Shown here: positions 47,042-59,455 of the stretch, in pieces
How the letters are laid out: the number at the start of each line of letters is the position of its first letter
How positions within the stretch are numbered: the stretch's first letter is position 1
Source: Malania oleifera
Lineage: Eukaryota; Streptophyta; Magnoliopsida; Santalales; Ximeniaceae
Length of the DNA stretch: 64,000 bases
Direction: 5' to 3'
NCBI RefSeq assembly: GCF_029873635.1
Contig: NC_080420.1
Span: 50,173,457 to 50,237,456 of the forward strand
Position numbers and translations under genes: made by a program
Notes under the pieces: generated by a model
Databases searched by the model: none
Told to the model about the DNA's origin: nothing
The model's input: the letters and a program-made list of their open reading frames with translations, nothing else

Positions 47042-48487
47042 TGTTGACTCTACGAGTCTAATCCGGTTTTGATGGTGACAAATCACTTGGTATTTGATCT
47101 ATGCCTTGAGTTTGTGAACAAGAACTATATTGAGCATGCATGAAAGGATAACGAGTCATGGAAGCCTTAAAGTAAAGCACACAAATCTTGGCAAGATCCA
47201 TGAAACTCAAAGAGTACGAGAATCAAGATGCTAGAGGCAAAGTTCAAGAACATCTTGGGAAGGGTACTTAGATCTCATGTATTTACATTTTCGTATGTTT
47301 TAATTTAAGACTCAACATATACCTTAGAATGATTTTAGCATTCATGCATTTCATGAATATCATTAGGGGACATTCATGGACTTAGAAATAATGCCAAAAC
47401 CCTGAAAAATGTTTTTATAAAAGAGCCAAGAAAGAAAGCAAAACAGATTTTTGAATTGGAAAGTAAATAAGCAAAACATGGGGACTTCGGTTAACTGAAC
47501 TTTAAGTTCGGTTGGCTGAAGAATTTCCTCATACATCTGAAGAATAAGTTTAGTCATCTGAATATTTTTGGGTGAAAAACAGAAACTGGCAGAAGCACCT
47601 CAGATGACTAAACCTTGACCTCGGTCGTCTAAACTTGACACATTGGTCATCTGAACCTTGACCTCGGTCATCTGACCCTATGTCCAGGCTATTTTTTCGA
47701 AGGATAAAAGTGACTTCGGTCGTCTGGGCCCTAGACCTCAAACGTTTGAACTTGCTGGAAAGATTAAAAATTTAATTTTTATTGTGTAAACACGCAAGCT
47801 ATCTTTTGATTTAATGATTGAGATCAATTCTAAGGGTAAGACACTATAAATACTGATTATCTAAACCCTAGTATGTAAGATAAGACACACAAGAAAAGAA
47901 GAGCACATCTTATTGAAAGAGAATAGAGAAACTTGAGCTGATTGATATACGATTGCCTGCACTTCATTCTTCTCATCAACTTTGAGCAAATCAACTCAGA
48001 AAATCAGAAGGGAACTCAGGTATACATTTTGTAATTCATCTTGGTATTGAGGTTTGGTGATTCAAGTTATTTTTTCAAGAGCTTCTCATCTCATCACTGC
48101 TATTGAATATCTTTAGAGAATTTGATCTTGAGCATTCTTAACCATATAGAAATTTTGTTTACAAGTTCATTATTTGAAAAAGTTTACTTTGTCATTAAGA
48201 TATATATTTTTCAAAGAACCCCTCATTTAGAAATCTATAGTTAAAAGGTGCTGAGTGATAGAGAATAAGCAAATGTTATATTTAGATAATCTCCCTGCTT
48301 GGTAAAAGATTTGTTTTTCTTCATTGGTTAAAAAGATTTGATTCTTGTGTGTGGTTGTTAAAGGATCTATATTTTAGATATAATAACACTTGATTAAATA
48401 TCCTTGGTGTTTTATAAATATACATTTTATTGAGGGATATTTTTCTGAACAATAATATATTCAATTTGTGAGTGTTGAACATCATTA

Positions 48488-48537
<50 letters not shown>

Positions 48538-48694
48538 CTTGCATATAACAAAGATTGTGTTGAGATTGAATATTTGAAAGGATCCTTTTTGAGTGTAATT
48601 GATATAATCTTCAAAGCCTTTTTATAAGTTGACAAAAGATATATTTGTGCATTTTAGCAAAGTGAACTAGAACCCTAAAATTCTTCAAAGTGCT

Positions 48695-48734
<40 letters not shown>

Positions 48735-49335
48735 GGAGATTTGATAAAAAGAGTATTGTATTTTGAAGTATAATTATTCATAAAACGATTGTATCATTTT
48801 CATACATTCTGAGCTTCAAGTTATATCATATGTTAATGTATTAGGAATTTGAATTGTACTCATGAGCTTTTGTTTGGAAGCATTTTTGAGTGTTTTTACA
48901 GATTCTATTGTATTCATGGTTCAGTGTGTGAATCGAGGTTTGAGGAGAGAGTTGTATCTCTTGTAAGAAGCAGAGTAGGAGGGAGTTGTGCCTCTTGTAA
49001 GCATCGGATTGTAAGGGAAGCTCCATCCCAATTTAAGGAGCAGGGATTTTAGTGAAATCCTTGAGTGGTTGCTTAAGGCGAGGACATAGGCCGAGTTAGC
49101 TGAACCTTGTAAAAACTGCGTTTATCTTCTCTCTTCCCTTTACTATTTACTTTCAGCACTACATTTAAATTGTTTGTCTTGCATGTGTAGGTTGAATAAC
49201 ATTACACAAAATTAATTGGCTAATAAGAACTCGTTGCTAAATATACAAGTAAGGATTAAGTGGTAAATAGATTCAAAGAATATTAAAATACCCAATTCAC
49301 CCCCCCCCCCTCTTAGGATTACAACTAATTCAACA
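47042..49335 (+). repeat. 3' LTR of the SIRE-type element
   Basis: 2,294 bp, tgttgactc to ttcaaca, followed by the target duplication cgcgc. Collinear with the 5' LTR. Two (TA)n tracts at 48490-48531 and 48697-48733. Confidence 0.92.
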
Positions 49336-51646
49336 CGCGCGGATTTGGAAAATTGCCTTTGAAACCCTCAAGATGGTCGACCATACATTTAGTTCAATTT
49401 GTCCACGATCGACCGAACTGGACACTACGGTCAACTGAACCGCAAGTACGGTGGACTAAGCCTCTCGAGTTGTTGAATTTTTACCGAGAGTTAAACTGGG
49501 TTAACTTTAATTAAACTTACTTAATCTTTTTTTTTAAATACCCAACGTGTCCCCAATGGCTATATTTTTTTTTCCAAATTCTATATATAGCCCTTCATTT
49601 GCAAAAATTAAGCATGGATTAGGATTTGAGATTAGGAAAAATTCTTTGAAAATATCTTTGTCCAAAATCTCTATATCTTCACGTCTCTTCAATTTTATTG
49701 CAAAATTCTACCTCCTATACCTATCTAGTCATTAATCTTTAAAGAAGGTAGTGTTCGTCATACTCTTTGTATAAGCTAAAATCTCCCATGTTTATATTTG
49801 ATTATGTGTTGATTTTTGGAGAGTTCACTATGGTTTTTCCCATAATATTTCATTCATAAATATTTGATTGGGAAAAGCCCTTGTGTGGCTTAAGATCTTG
49901 CACCCTCATTGCAAGTTTTCATCAGCTTGATTTGTGCTTTGATGAAAACATTTTTAGCAAGATTGAAAACCCTATTATCTACTATGCTTGATATTTAAGA
50001 AATATTGTTTGAAATATTTATTAGGGTTATAGAAACCTTATGATTAATCACATTACAAGAATATTGAATTGACATCAAAAACCTCACTCTCATTTACACA
50101 CATTGATTTACATCTTGTTTGAGAGTTACCATATTGGTTAACAAAATCCCATTTGAGCTTGATATCCTATTATATATGAGTGTGTTATTTGGTTGAGCAT
50201 ATTGGTATATATCTGCCTAGTTTAAGAAGCATATTTGGTTGTACACAAAAATTTGTATTTCATTATTGTACTTCAGGCACGGGCCTAGAGAGGGATATTA
50301 GATTTGGTAAATAGTCCCAGATTGGCCTTGACTCGGTTAGGAAAGCTAGGTACACCATCTTTTTAAGGTGTGTTTAGGTTGAGGCCAGCCCCTCTAATTG
50401 ACCTGGTTGTAACTTGTGCCACTCCACCCGTTAAGTGAGCAATAGATGTAATCATTGTGCTTTTGAGCCAAGGCGGGGACGTAGGCAGCATTGGCTGAAC
50501 CCCAATAACATATCATGTGTGCATTTTATTTTTCTGCAAATTTATTTACTACACGTGTATGTTATATTGTAAATGTTGCACAGGATTTACTTTCCGCATA
50601 TTAATCTTGTCTGCACATTTGGGATTGCTTAGAAACACCCTGGGTTGTGAAATAATACTGATATCCTACTTAACCTAGGAGAAAAAGTTTAAAATTCCAA
50701 TTCACCCCCCTCTTGGGAATACACCAATTTCAATACTATCATATCAGGTAGTGCTACTAGACGTCTCAGATAGAGTGTGGGAGATGGATAGTCGATTGAG
50801 CCCAGTGTAGTAGTGTGCTCCCCTAGTAGTTTGGACCAGGCTAGGCAGGCCAATCATACTTACAGACTAATTAGTTTTAGCTTAGTGTGGTAGGCCAACA
50901 ATTGCTAGGTCCCGCCTACGGGCTACACAACCTAGTCATGTGGGGGTAATACATGGCATCAACTAGCTATCCATCCAGGGTATGATTTCAGCAATATACA
51001 TATATAGAAGATGATTTATATGTATACAAAAATTTAGTATGACACAGTATGTTATGTTGAAATATGATTTATTCAGATTTATACAAAATTATTTTCCAGA
51101 TTTGTCAAACGCAGTAAAACTATGTACATATTTTCCTTACTTATCATATACAGTTTACCATGTACAGTGTATGCTTATAACGCAATAATACTTATGTTGC
51201 CACACACTGATATTAGTCTATCTCCCTTATTGAGAGATGTCTCACCCCATAAATACAAACATTCCAGAAAACCCAGAAAGATGAGTGGAGCGAGCTCCGC
51301 GATAGAGGAGGCTATTAGTACTACCATGGCTGAAGGGTAAGTAGTTGGGTTTAGATCAGGATGGATTTTTTGGGGTATGACCCTAGGATAATTATAGTCT
51401 GTTTTTTTTTTTTTTTTGGGATGTATATGTGTATTTATGGATACAGTAAAACTATGGTATTGTATATAAGGTTAAGTATATTATGGTTTCCGCTGCATAG
51501 TTGACATGTATGTATAAACAAGTTGATCCCCGGTACCCCTTTGGGTCCAGGTTGACTTTGATTATGTTTCATGGTATCAGAGTTCTATTATTATTAATAT
51601 GTGAATATATATATATATATATATATACATATATTCAAGGCTTACA

Positions 51647-51857
51647 TCCAGTATCTTTATAAAGTCCTCCTATTTCAAGTCTAAGTCATAGTGGTTGAGA
51701 GTTATGGTGTATTCCCAAGAGGAGGGTGAATTGGATATTTAAAAAAATTTTCCTAGGTGAATTTATCCATATTTTAATTCCACAATCAGTATAACATAGA
51801 CTATTACACCCAGTATCTTTATAGAGTCCTCTTATTTCAAGTCTAAGTCACAGTGGT
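51647..51857. repeat. Tandem duplication of an LTR end and its target site
   Basis: A ~162-bp unit (ccagtatctttata ... agtcatagtggt plus the first LTR bases) is present twice in a row (LTR-like starts at 51696 and 51858). The same structure at 33318-33554 (188-bp unit) shows that it predates the unit 1/unit 2 duplication. Confidence 0.75.
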
Positions 51858-53752
51858 TGAGAGTTATGGTGTATTCCCAAGAGGGGGCGTGAATTGGATA
51901 TTTAAAAAAAAAATTTCCTAGGTAAATTTATCCATATTTTAATTCCACAATTAGTATAACACAACATAGGGTCTTTCTAAACAAGCATGAATCCCACAAA
52001 TAATAATGTATGTAAATATTTAAAATAATTATATCATTTAGCACAAGTGCGGAAAGTGAAGTGTAGAAATTGAATAGAGTATGGAAGAGGGAGCACAAAA
52101 TTAAAATTTTTAACGAGGTTCGGCAACTCCCACCTATGTCCTCACCTTGGGCAAACCACCCAAGGATTCCACTATCCGCTCCTTAAAACTGGGACGGAGC
52201 TTCCCCTTACAATCCGCTTCTTATCAGGGCGAAGCTTTCCTTTACAATCCGCTGCTTACAAAAGGCGTAGCCACCTCTTTACTATCCGCTACTTACATGA
52301 GGCGTAGCTACCTCTTCCTGGTTCACAACCCGAACCGTAAATACAAATGATATGAAATTTTGCATACAAGTAAAATGCTTTTCAAATAAGCTGATTTGTA
52401 CAAATAAAATTCTTAGTGCACTCTCAAATGATTTTCAAATGAAGTTTGGTAGAGTATGATAAAACCTCTCAAAAATATTTTGCAATTAATTGAGTGAGAG
52501 AATGGAAAATGATTTTCTTTTCAAATGACATTTGATAAATCAATAAGTCTCTCAAACAATTAATATATGAGTTAAAATATGCTTAAGGATTTTTGTAATA
52601 CTCAGCAAGAATTTTCTCCAAAAATAATATTTCAAAGAAAGAGTAGGAGAGTGAATTTCTTCAAGAATGATCTTTGAAAAGCATCAAATGGCAAGAAGAC
52701 TTTCAAGCAATATATATTGGTATAAATATATTTTCAAGCTCAAACCTTGCTTGTTAACCTCAAAAATAATTCCCCCAAAAAGATTTTCAAGAAGAATAGG
52801 AGAAATAAGCTTTGATCTTCAAAAATGGAGTATAAAATACGTTTGGGAAATAGAGAATATGAAAGAATGTTCCCAAATGGTTTTTCTAACATTTGTCAAG
52901 TGTTTTAGGCTTGTATTTATATGGAAAACCCATTACTAGCCTTTTTATGGCTGTTGTAGTATTAAAATATAATTTAATTTGAAAACTAGCCGTTTCTCGA
53001 CCGTTAGGGCGCTTTCTGCACGGACACCTTTTGGTTTTTTAGACATAAATTTTAGTATACAACTCCAAATTGGACATTATTGGTATCAACAGAAAGCTAA
53101 GAAAATATCTCACAACTTTTATGTTGAACACGTTTTAAGATAAGGAGTTTTAGATACAGAAAATAGCTCATCGATAAGACAAAAGTAACATGAAAGAAAT
53201 TTTTCTACTGCGGACACTATTCAATATTGTGAACATAATTTTTTATATGCAACTCCAAATTTAATGTGCTTAGTATCAACAAAATTATAAGAGAAAATTC
53301 CACAACTTTCATGTTGAACACATTTTAAGATAAGGAGTTATTGATAGTGAAAAGTGCTCATCAATGTGACGAAAGAAACATGAAGGGTTTTTTTTTTTAA
53401 AAAAAAAAAAAAACTTGTTTTGAAAAAATGTTTTCATGAGAAGTTTATGTTCCTAAGGTCAATCTAAGGTCTTGGTCATTTTGTGAAAGTTTCAATTCAA
53501 ATCATATGATTATGCATGTACAAATTGAAACCTAATTACTATTACAACTTAAAGAATAAATAAAATTTTCATGCTTCTGCTCCTGAATATGGAATAAGCC
53601 AAAATTTGTGCTCGATTAGGTACTCCTTGACTTCCATTTTGCATTCCTTATTTGCGCCTTCTGCATCATAAATCTGTTCAAAGACTAAATGCACAAATGA
53701 GGTGTTGTTGTTTGTCATAATCAAAATAGGAATCAGACTCAAAAAGTCAACA
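51858..53752 (-). mobile_element. Copia solo LTR, minus orientation, TSD gtggt
   Basis: Read leftwards it starts tgttgactttttgagtc at 53752 and ends ccataactctca at 51858. 1,895 bp, with gtggt at 51853-51857 and 53753-53757. It includes the U5 block (ccacctatgtcctcaccttgg, 52130-52150) and tandem cttaca/ccgctac units (52210-52310). It sits in the interior of the minus-strand Copia element that continues to its right. Confidence 0.85.
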
Positions 53753-54779
53753 GTGGTCTAGAAAAATTTGTGAACCCTTTTAATTTTTGTTTAAAAATAA
53801 GTTTTTTTAAAGCCTTAGTTGATGTCCCGTAATTTCAAAAATTAATCCTTTCAGAGCTAGGTTTTAGAAAAATCAAGTCTTTTTTCAGTTTTTGATCCTC
53901 TAAATTTTCTAGAGAACTTCCTGTTCCTTTTATAGAATTTTCCAAGTCTTTTAGTAATAAAGGCCAGTTCATCTTGATCTAAGTCACTTGATTCACTATC
54001 TTTATCATTTGAGCTTTCTTTTGGTGCTTTAAGAGCTATGGATTTCTTATTCTTATTTTCAGGATTTCTTTATTTTATAGTCATTTCATAAGTGAGTAGT
54101 GATCCTATGAGTTCATCTAGAGATGTGATTTTAAGGTTTCTTTCTTTGGTAATGGCCATAGCCTTTGGTTCCCATATGGATGGAAGACCCCTAAGTATTT
54201 TTCGGATCATCTCATAGGTGGAATAAGTTTTTCCTAAAGCATTTAAGGAGTTTATTATGTGGGTGAATTTAGTATACATACTAGTGATGGATTAATCGGG
54301 ATTCATCTTGAGGCCTCATATTCACTGGTTAGCATATCTATTTGATTATCTCTTACATCTTCGGTTCCTTCATAGGTTACTTGTTTGTCCTATATTTCTT
54401 TAACTATCTTGCAAGTCATGACTCTATTAAATTCATTGATATCTAGTGCACAATATAGGGCATTAATTGCACTAGAATTTACTTGAAACATTTTATAATC
54501 AAGTTTAGTTATGTCTTTTTCTTCTTTTGGGACTTGTTTTTCGTCTACCAACTTAGTAGGAATTAAGTCACCATCCATGACAACCTTCCAAGCCTTCTAA
54601 TCCATAGTTTGAAGGTAGATTCTCATACGTTGTTTCCAAAAGATATAACTCAGTCCACAAAAGATAGGTGGTCATGTTGAGGATTGACCCTCTCCGAAGG
54701 GAGCTACTCCTATATTTGTCATGTAGATCTTTGTGTAACTACTATTTAGGATTTGTTACTACTTAGCTCTCATACTAAT
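53753..54779 (-). pseudogene. Copia gag of a minus-strand element (fossil)
   Basis: Minus-strand pieces MYTKFTHIINSLNALGKTY (54070-54279) and A-L-Y-C-A-L-D-I-N-E-F-N-R-V-M-T (54390-54578) closely match the gag at 41661-42215. A primer-binding-like site (about 54766-54779) links it to the LTR on its right. The element is cut to the left by the solo LTR and the chromovirus LTR, and is broken. Confidence 0.8.
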
Positions 54780-56695
54780 TGAAAGTGGAATAGTGATCCC
54801 AAGAGGGGGGTAAATTGAGTTATTAAAATCTTTAAGTTTCTTTTACAAATTATTACTTACTTGTTTAATACACACAACAAAACTTAAGTAAACCAATCAA
54901 TTCACAATTAAAACTCAAACAATCCACAAATTAACTGAAAACTTAAACAACCAATCAATTTAAGAGTAACCAACCACAAATAACAAACCAATCCCAATTT
55001 GAAGACCTTTGTGGAATTTCAGCTTTGCTTTTGTAAGTAGCCCTGCAAGTAAATTGCAAGCCCTATTTTTTAATTGATTTTAATGCGTTCTCTTAATTAA
55101 GATTTCCGCAAATTAACCAACACACTACCTTGTTGGTTTCTGCAAACGGTTAATTGAAACATACTTTTGTTAAATTAAGAGTCTTTTTTTTAATTCAACG
55201 TTTGAGCCTTGCAACCTGCACTTAGCATATACACACACAATATATGAAGTATTGAAATTTAAAAGAATAAGGAAAGAAGTACACCACTTTTTTACGAGGT
55301 TCAGCTTATCCCTAGCCTACGTCCTCACCTTTGGCTAAAACCACCAAAGAATTCCACTATGAACGCCCCTTTCCAAGTGGAGCAAACCTTTTACAAAAAT
55401 CCCTCTTTTTCAGGAAGAGAAACCTCTCCAAGCGATCATCCCACACTTGGTTCAATGATCCAAATCAGCCTTGAACCGTCAAAGTACAACAAGAAAGGTA
55501 CAAGAATCTGTGTACAAGATAACTCTCAAAACAGAGCAAATTTGTACAAGTTAGAGCACTTAAATATACTTCAATCAAATATAAAGATACAAAGTATGAA
55601 ACTCAAGATTACAGATCACCAAGGGTTCTTTAGTGATTGACAAAACTCAATATTAGAACCGAAGGCTTATGAATCAAGAGCAATTTAGACGAATTCTCCT
55701 AACTAGAGTGTGAGTAAGAAAGAGTTTTGTGAGAGATTGAGAGTTGAATGCTTGGATGCTGTGTGATTACTTGGTGATTTGATTTCTTGGGTTTAAAGGA
55801 GTATTTATAGACTTTTTAGGGTGAGTTTCCCTATTTTCCAAGTTACTTGGAGTGTCCACCAAGTTTCTATAACATTCATCTTTGAAAAACTAATTTTTAA
55901 AATTTTCCTATTAAAGTTCAAAATTTAAAATCTCATAGAGTCAGTCGATTAGATAGGTGATTGGGTAGTTATTTTTACAGGGTCAGTCGGCTGGACAGGT
56001 GGCCAAAACCCTTCTGTCTGCCAGAAAAAACAATTCTAGGAAATTGTCAGTTGGCTTACTGAACTTTGTTCAAAAATGTCAGTCGGTTGGACAGGTCCTC
56101 ATGTCAGTCGGCTAATGGATTACAGTTAAAAAAGTGTCAGTCGGTTGGATAGATATTCAACCTGAGGTTTTTGTCAGTCGGCTGAGCAATATAGCCTGCT
56201 TAGGTCACTCGGCTGACCAGTTTCATTTTTAGAAAAACTTTCATTTCTTTTTATTTTTAAACCCTTGTTATTTGAAAGACTCAAATGTAATTTTCAAAAA
56301 CATTTTCTAGGGTTTTTTAAAAACTGGTCTCTAAGTCTATGATGCATCCTAATAAGCTTCATAATTCTAAATTATATTTGAACTGAAGTACTAACAAACA
56401 ACTTTCTAAACATAAACTCTTTAAGCACTAAGTCTTCAAGCTTCTTGTCCATCTCTTGAAGTTCAACTTGACTTCAAGTCCCAAATGCCTTTAAGCTTTA
56501 AGTTTGACGTGCATTGCTTCTATACTTCGAGAAGCTTTCATTTGATTGACTTTAATTTCAAACTTTCTTCCGTGATAACCATGAGAGTATTTTGATAATT
56601 CAATCCTAAAATAAAGTCACTCAACAACTTATGTTAATATATCCTTCATTTGTTATCATCAAAACAAGATTGAAAAGCCTAATTAGGCCAACACC
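54780..56695 (-). mobile_element. LTR of the minus-strand SIRE-type Copia element
   Basis: Read leftwards: tgttggcctaattaggc (56695) to ccactttca (54780), 1,916 bp. The left side has the primer-binding-like site and gag, so it acts as a 5' LTR. The right side begins ccccctttt, a polypurine-tract-like end of another interior. U3 array at 55938-56215, TATA box 55800-55812. Confidence 0.78.
55800..56215 (-). promoter_or_regulatory. Copia LTR U3: gtcagtcggctggac array and TATA box
   Basis: About nine units (gtcagtcggctggac, gtcagtcggttggac, gtcactcggctgacc) lie upstream, on the minus strand, of the TATA box seen as gtatttatag at 55801-55810. Confidence 0.58.
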
Positions 56696-57444
56696 CCCTT
56701 TTGAACTAGTTCTTCTTCGAATCGATTTGGGTCCTTGAAACCGGTATGAAACTGGTTTAGCTTTTTCAATTTTTTTTATTTTTAATATTATTTAAACTTT
56801 CAATAATTCACAATAAATTCATAAAAATCATAAATATTCAGAAAAATTGTAGAAAAAATAAGGAAAAAAAACTTTTAAAAATTCTTAAAATGTCTTTGAC
56901 TCACTTTTCCTTGTTTTTTTTTTTCTCTTATAACGGTTTTTGTACCATGTTAATTAATTAAAATTTGAAAAATGTGAAAATTGCAAAAATTCAAAAAAAA
57001 AATCACAAAAATTTTAGGAAAATATTTTTTAATTTGACCTTCATCATTTTGCTTAATTGTCTTTTTATTATTTTAAAATTCAGGAAAAGCACAAAATTCA
57101 GGGAAAATTACAAGAATCACAAAATGTATTTTGAGGCTAGAATAATGTTTTTGCACTTATAAAAATCACAAAAGTTCTAAAAAATCATAAAAAAAAATCT
57201 TAAAAAATACTTTTGAGGTTCGGGAAATTGTTTTCATCCCGAATGAGTCAGAAAACCTCCCGAAATAGTATTTTCCATACTTAGAAAGACCCTATAAAAT
57301 TTCAAAGTGCCGGAAATTTATTTTGTATGATACTTTCTCGACTTTCCATCCTTATGATTGCAACAAAAGGGTATGAGATTTTTAAACTTCACGTACCCAG
57401 GTTTTGAGGGAATATGTATATTATGTACATATTTGGGTGATTTA
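56696..57444. other. AT-rich spacer between two Copia LTRs
   Basis: Low-complexity DNA with repeated aaaaatcaca/attcagaaaaat phrases, no coding signature. The first bases (ccccctttt) look like a polypurine tract on the minus strand. It could be the remnant of an LTR-element interior or leader. Family unassigned. Confidence 0.45.
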
Positions 57445-58978
57445 TGAGAAGTAAGCTGTGCTCCCAAGAGTAGGTGGGTGAATTAGGTTTTTAAAACTTC
57501 TTTAGAAAAAATACAACACCTTTTAAATCTTGAGTTGATTTTAATTACACTTTTACAATCAACAACTCAACTATTTATCAACCACCAAACTTGATAATAG
57601 TTGTTATGTAAAGATAATGTTACCAATTCAATTTCCAATACTAACAATTTCAATTTTTAAGATTTTAATTTAATTCAATCATAAACTCCTTGTTTAAAAT
57701 CAGTGTTCAATAATATTTCAACTTCCAGTAAATATTAAAACATCCACGCAGTTAATATATTTACAGAAATTTAAAGAGATTTAGGAAGATGAGAGAGACA
57801 CCGTATTTTTACAAGGTTCAACTTACAGCCTATGTCCTTGCCCCAAGCAACCGCTGTGACGATTCCAACTTTCTTTATTAGGCCAAAGTTACAACCTCTC
57901 TCCTTCTCAAGTGGAGTTCCCTCTCTAACGAGAATTCCCTCTCATTAGGCAACGATCCAACAATTATGAATCGTCAAGAAAATAAGAACCAAAGAACGGC
58001 TTCTGTTCGTACAAGTAAACACTCTCAGCAAGAGCAAATTTGTACAATTCAAATTCAATATACTTAAGCAATAATCAATATAAAGAGATGAAGCTTAAAG
58101 TAAATATGACCGGGTTTCTCAATTAGAAAAGCTAAGACCCTTGAACTTTTATCAGCAAATTCACAGCAGATACTTTAGCAAAGATATTTAGCAAGAGAAC
58201 TTTTGAGAGTAGAAAGATATTTGCTTGATTGCTAATTGTTTGTGTGTATAATTCTTGGGTTTAGTATGTATTTATAGATAGAAAAGTCAACTTTTTGTAG
58301 TCCCCAAATTTACTTGTAGTATTCCCCAAGTTTTAACAAAGTTTGGGGTCCAGGCAATCAATTTAGGAAATTTTCCCTCGCTGTTTTAATTTTAAAAAAA
58401 TGAAGGTCAGTCAACTAAACTATCGAAGTCAGTTGCCTGTGCCTTTATAATTCAACGAAATTTCAAACACAGTATAGAGTCACTCGCCTGATGCTACTCT
58501 GTCTGCTCAATTTACTCAGCATAAAAATTTTTAGTCGATTGAGCAATCATGGTCAGTTGCCTGAAGTTACCACTTTCCAAAAACATTGAATTTTCAATCC
58601 GTTAAAGATGTCAGTCAATTGATCAAACAAGGCCAACCACCTGAACTTGCAATTTTTCAAAAACTTTTCTTTTCAACCTTACATTTTTGAAAACTTAAAT
58701 GAAATATAAAGATACTTCTATTCACTAAGTCTTCATGCATTACTTCCTTTCTTTATGTTTGTCTTGACTTCATGCTTCAATAGTCTTTTAGCTTCATAAG
58801 ATCTTCTATCTTTAAGCTCAAACCTTCAAAATACTTTGTCAAGCACTTGTTCTTGAACCCTTGAGTCACTTGATCTTGATACTTGAGTTATCTAAAATAT
58901 CATCACTTAACCAAACATGTTAAGTTCCCTTGATTTGTTATCATCAAAATAAGATTCTTAAGCCTTGTTAGGCCAACA
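57445..58978 (-). mobile_element. 3' LTR of the minus-strand Copia element at the right edge
   Basis: Read leftwards: tgttggcctaacaagg (58978) to gcttacttctca (57445), 1,534 bp. The adjacent interior to the right begins with a purine tract (aaaagaaggagat on the minus strand), as for a 3' LTR. Array at 58402-58640, TATA box near 58267-58278. Confidence 0.75.
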
Positions 58979-59074
58979 ATCTCCTTCTTTTTTATGATGA
59001 TAAATAAGGAGCAAAAATAAGTAAGCCTTAAAAAGGCTCCCCCTTACGATAAGCATTAACTTAACAATATTTGT

Positions 59075-59117
<43 letters not shown>

Positions 59118-59455
59118 TGAATGTACTTTCAAAAAAATCAATGTCAATGAATTTTTCAAGTATCAATATCTTCAATCATATCATATTATATCAAAATTCA
59201 AATTCATGCTCAAATTTTCAATTTGTAGTGAGCCTACTTAAAAACTAAAAATTTTTGTCCAAAAATTCTCCCCCTTTTGACTTCAATCAAAAGTAGATAG
59301 ATATCAAGAAACACAAACAAAAATTAAAGCAAAGAGCAACCATAAGCATATGATATAATCATGTGTAACCCAATAAGAAATAAATCCAAAAGGTAAAAAC
59401 ACACATAAAGATGTGTTGATACAACCATAAAGTGTTCAAATAAAAATAAAGTTAT
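58979..59455 (-). mobile_element. 3' untranslated interior of the right-edge Copia element
   Basis: Non-coding DNA with gctcccccttac and tctcccccttttgac (purine tracts on the minus strand), like 23620-24198 in the plus-strand relative. Contains (TA)n at 59078-59115. The interior resumes at 61456 after the solo LTR. Confidence 0.65.

Larger units (their letters stand above)
39576..49335 (+). mobile_element. Full-length SIRE-type Copia element, broken
   Basis: A 9.76-kb element with target duplication cgcgc at 39571-39575 and 49336-49340. Order: 5' LTR (39576-41605), primer site (41606-41619), gag, protease, integrase, RT, RNase H, a ~640-bp untranslated region with purine tracts, and 3' LTR (47042-49335). 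Long LTRs, the Copia domain order and gag place it in the SIRE/Maximus group. The coding region has roughly ten breaks. LTRs differ by perhaps 5% overall, suggesting a few million years at most (inference). No post-pol ORF is seen, unlike two relatives in this window. Confidence 0.93.
38941..50735 (+). mobile_element. Copia solo LTR of unit 2 (split by the full SIRE-type element)
   Basis: Pieces 38941-39575 and 49341-50735 together match 30375-32400 in order and length (about 2.03 kb). Flanks are ctttc (38936-38940) and ctatc (50736-50740), the same site as in unit 1 with one diverged base. It carries the CGGTCGACCG array in both pieces (39233-39570 and 49376-49460). Confidence 0.88.
37706..51646 (+). 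mobile_element. Unit 2: chromovirus 3' LTR split by nested insertions
   Basis: The LTR begins tgtagagaccc right after the polypurine tract. It continues to 38940, resumes at 50741 and ends aaggcttaca at 51646 (about 2.14 kb without insertions). U3 contains the TCGTCGACGA-type array (37807-37955) and a (TA)n tract (37976-37993). It carries a Copia solo LTR, which in turn carries a full SIRE-type element. The next bases (tccag; cccag in unit 1) would be the 3' target duplication, but the partner is not in the window. Confidence 0.85.

Noticed and set aside
56965-57162. 65-codon Lys/Phe-rich plus-strand frame
   Set aside because: Lies in low-complexity AT-rich DNA with no recognisable domain or start context.
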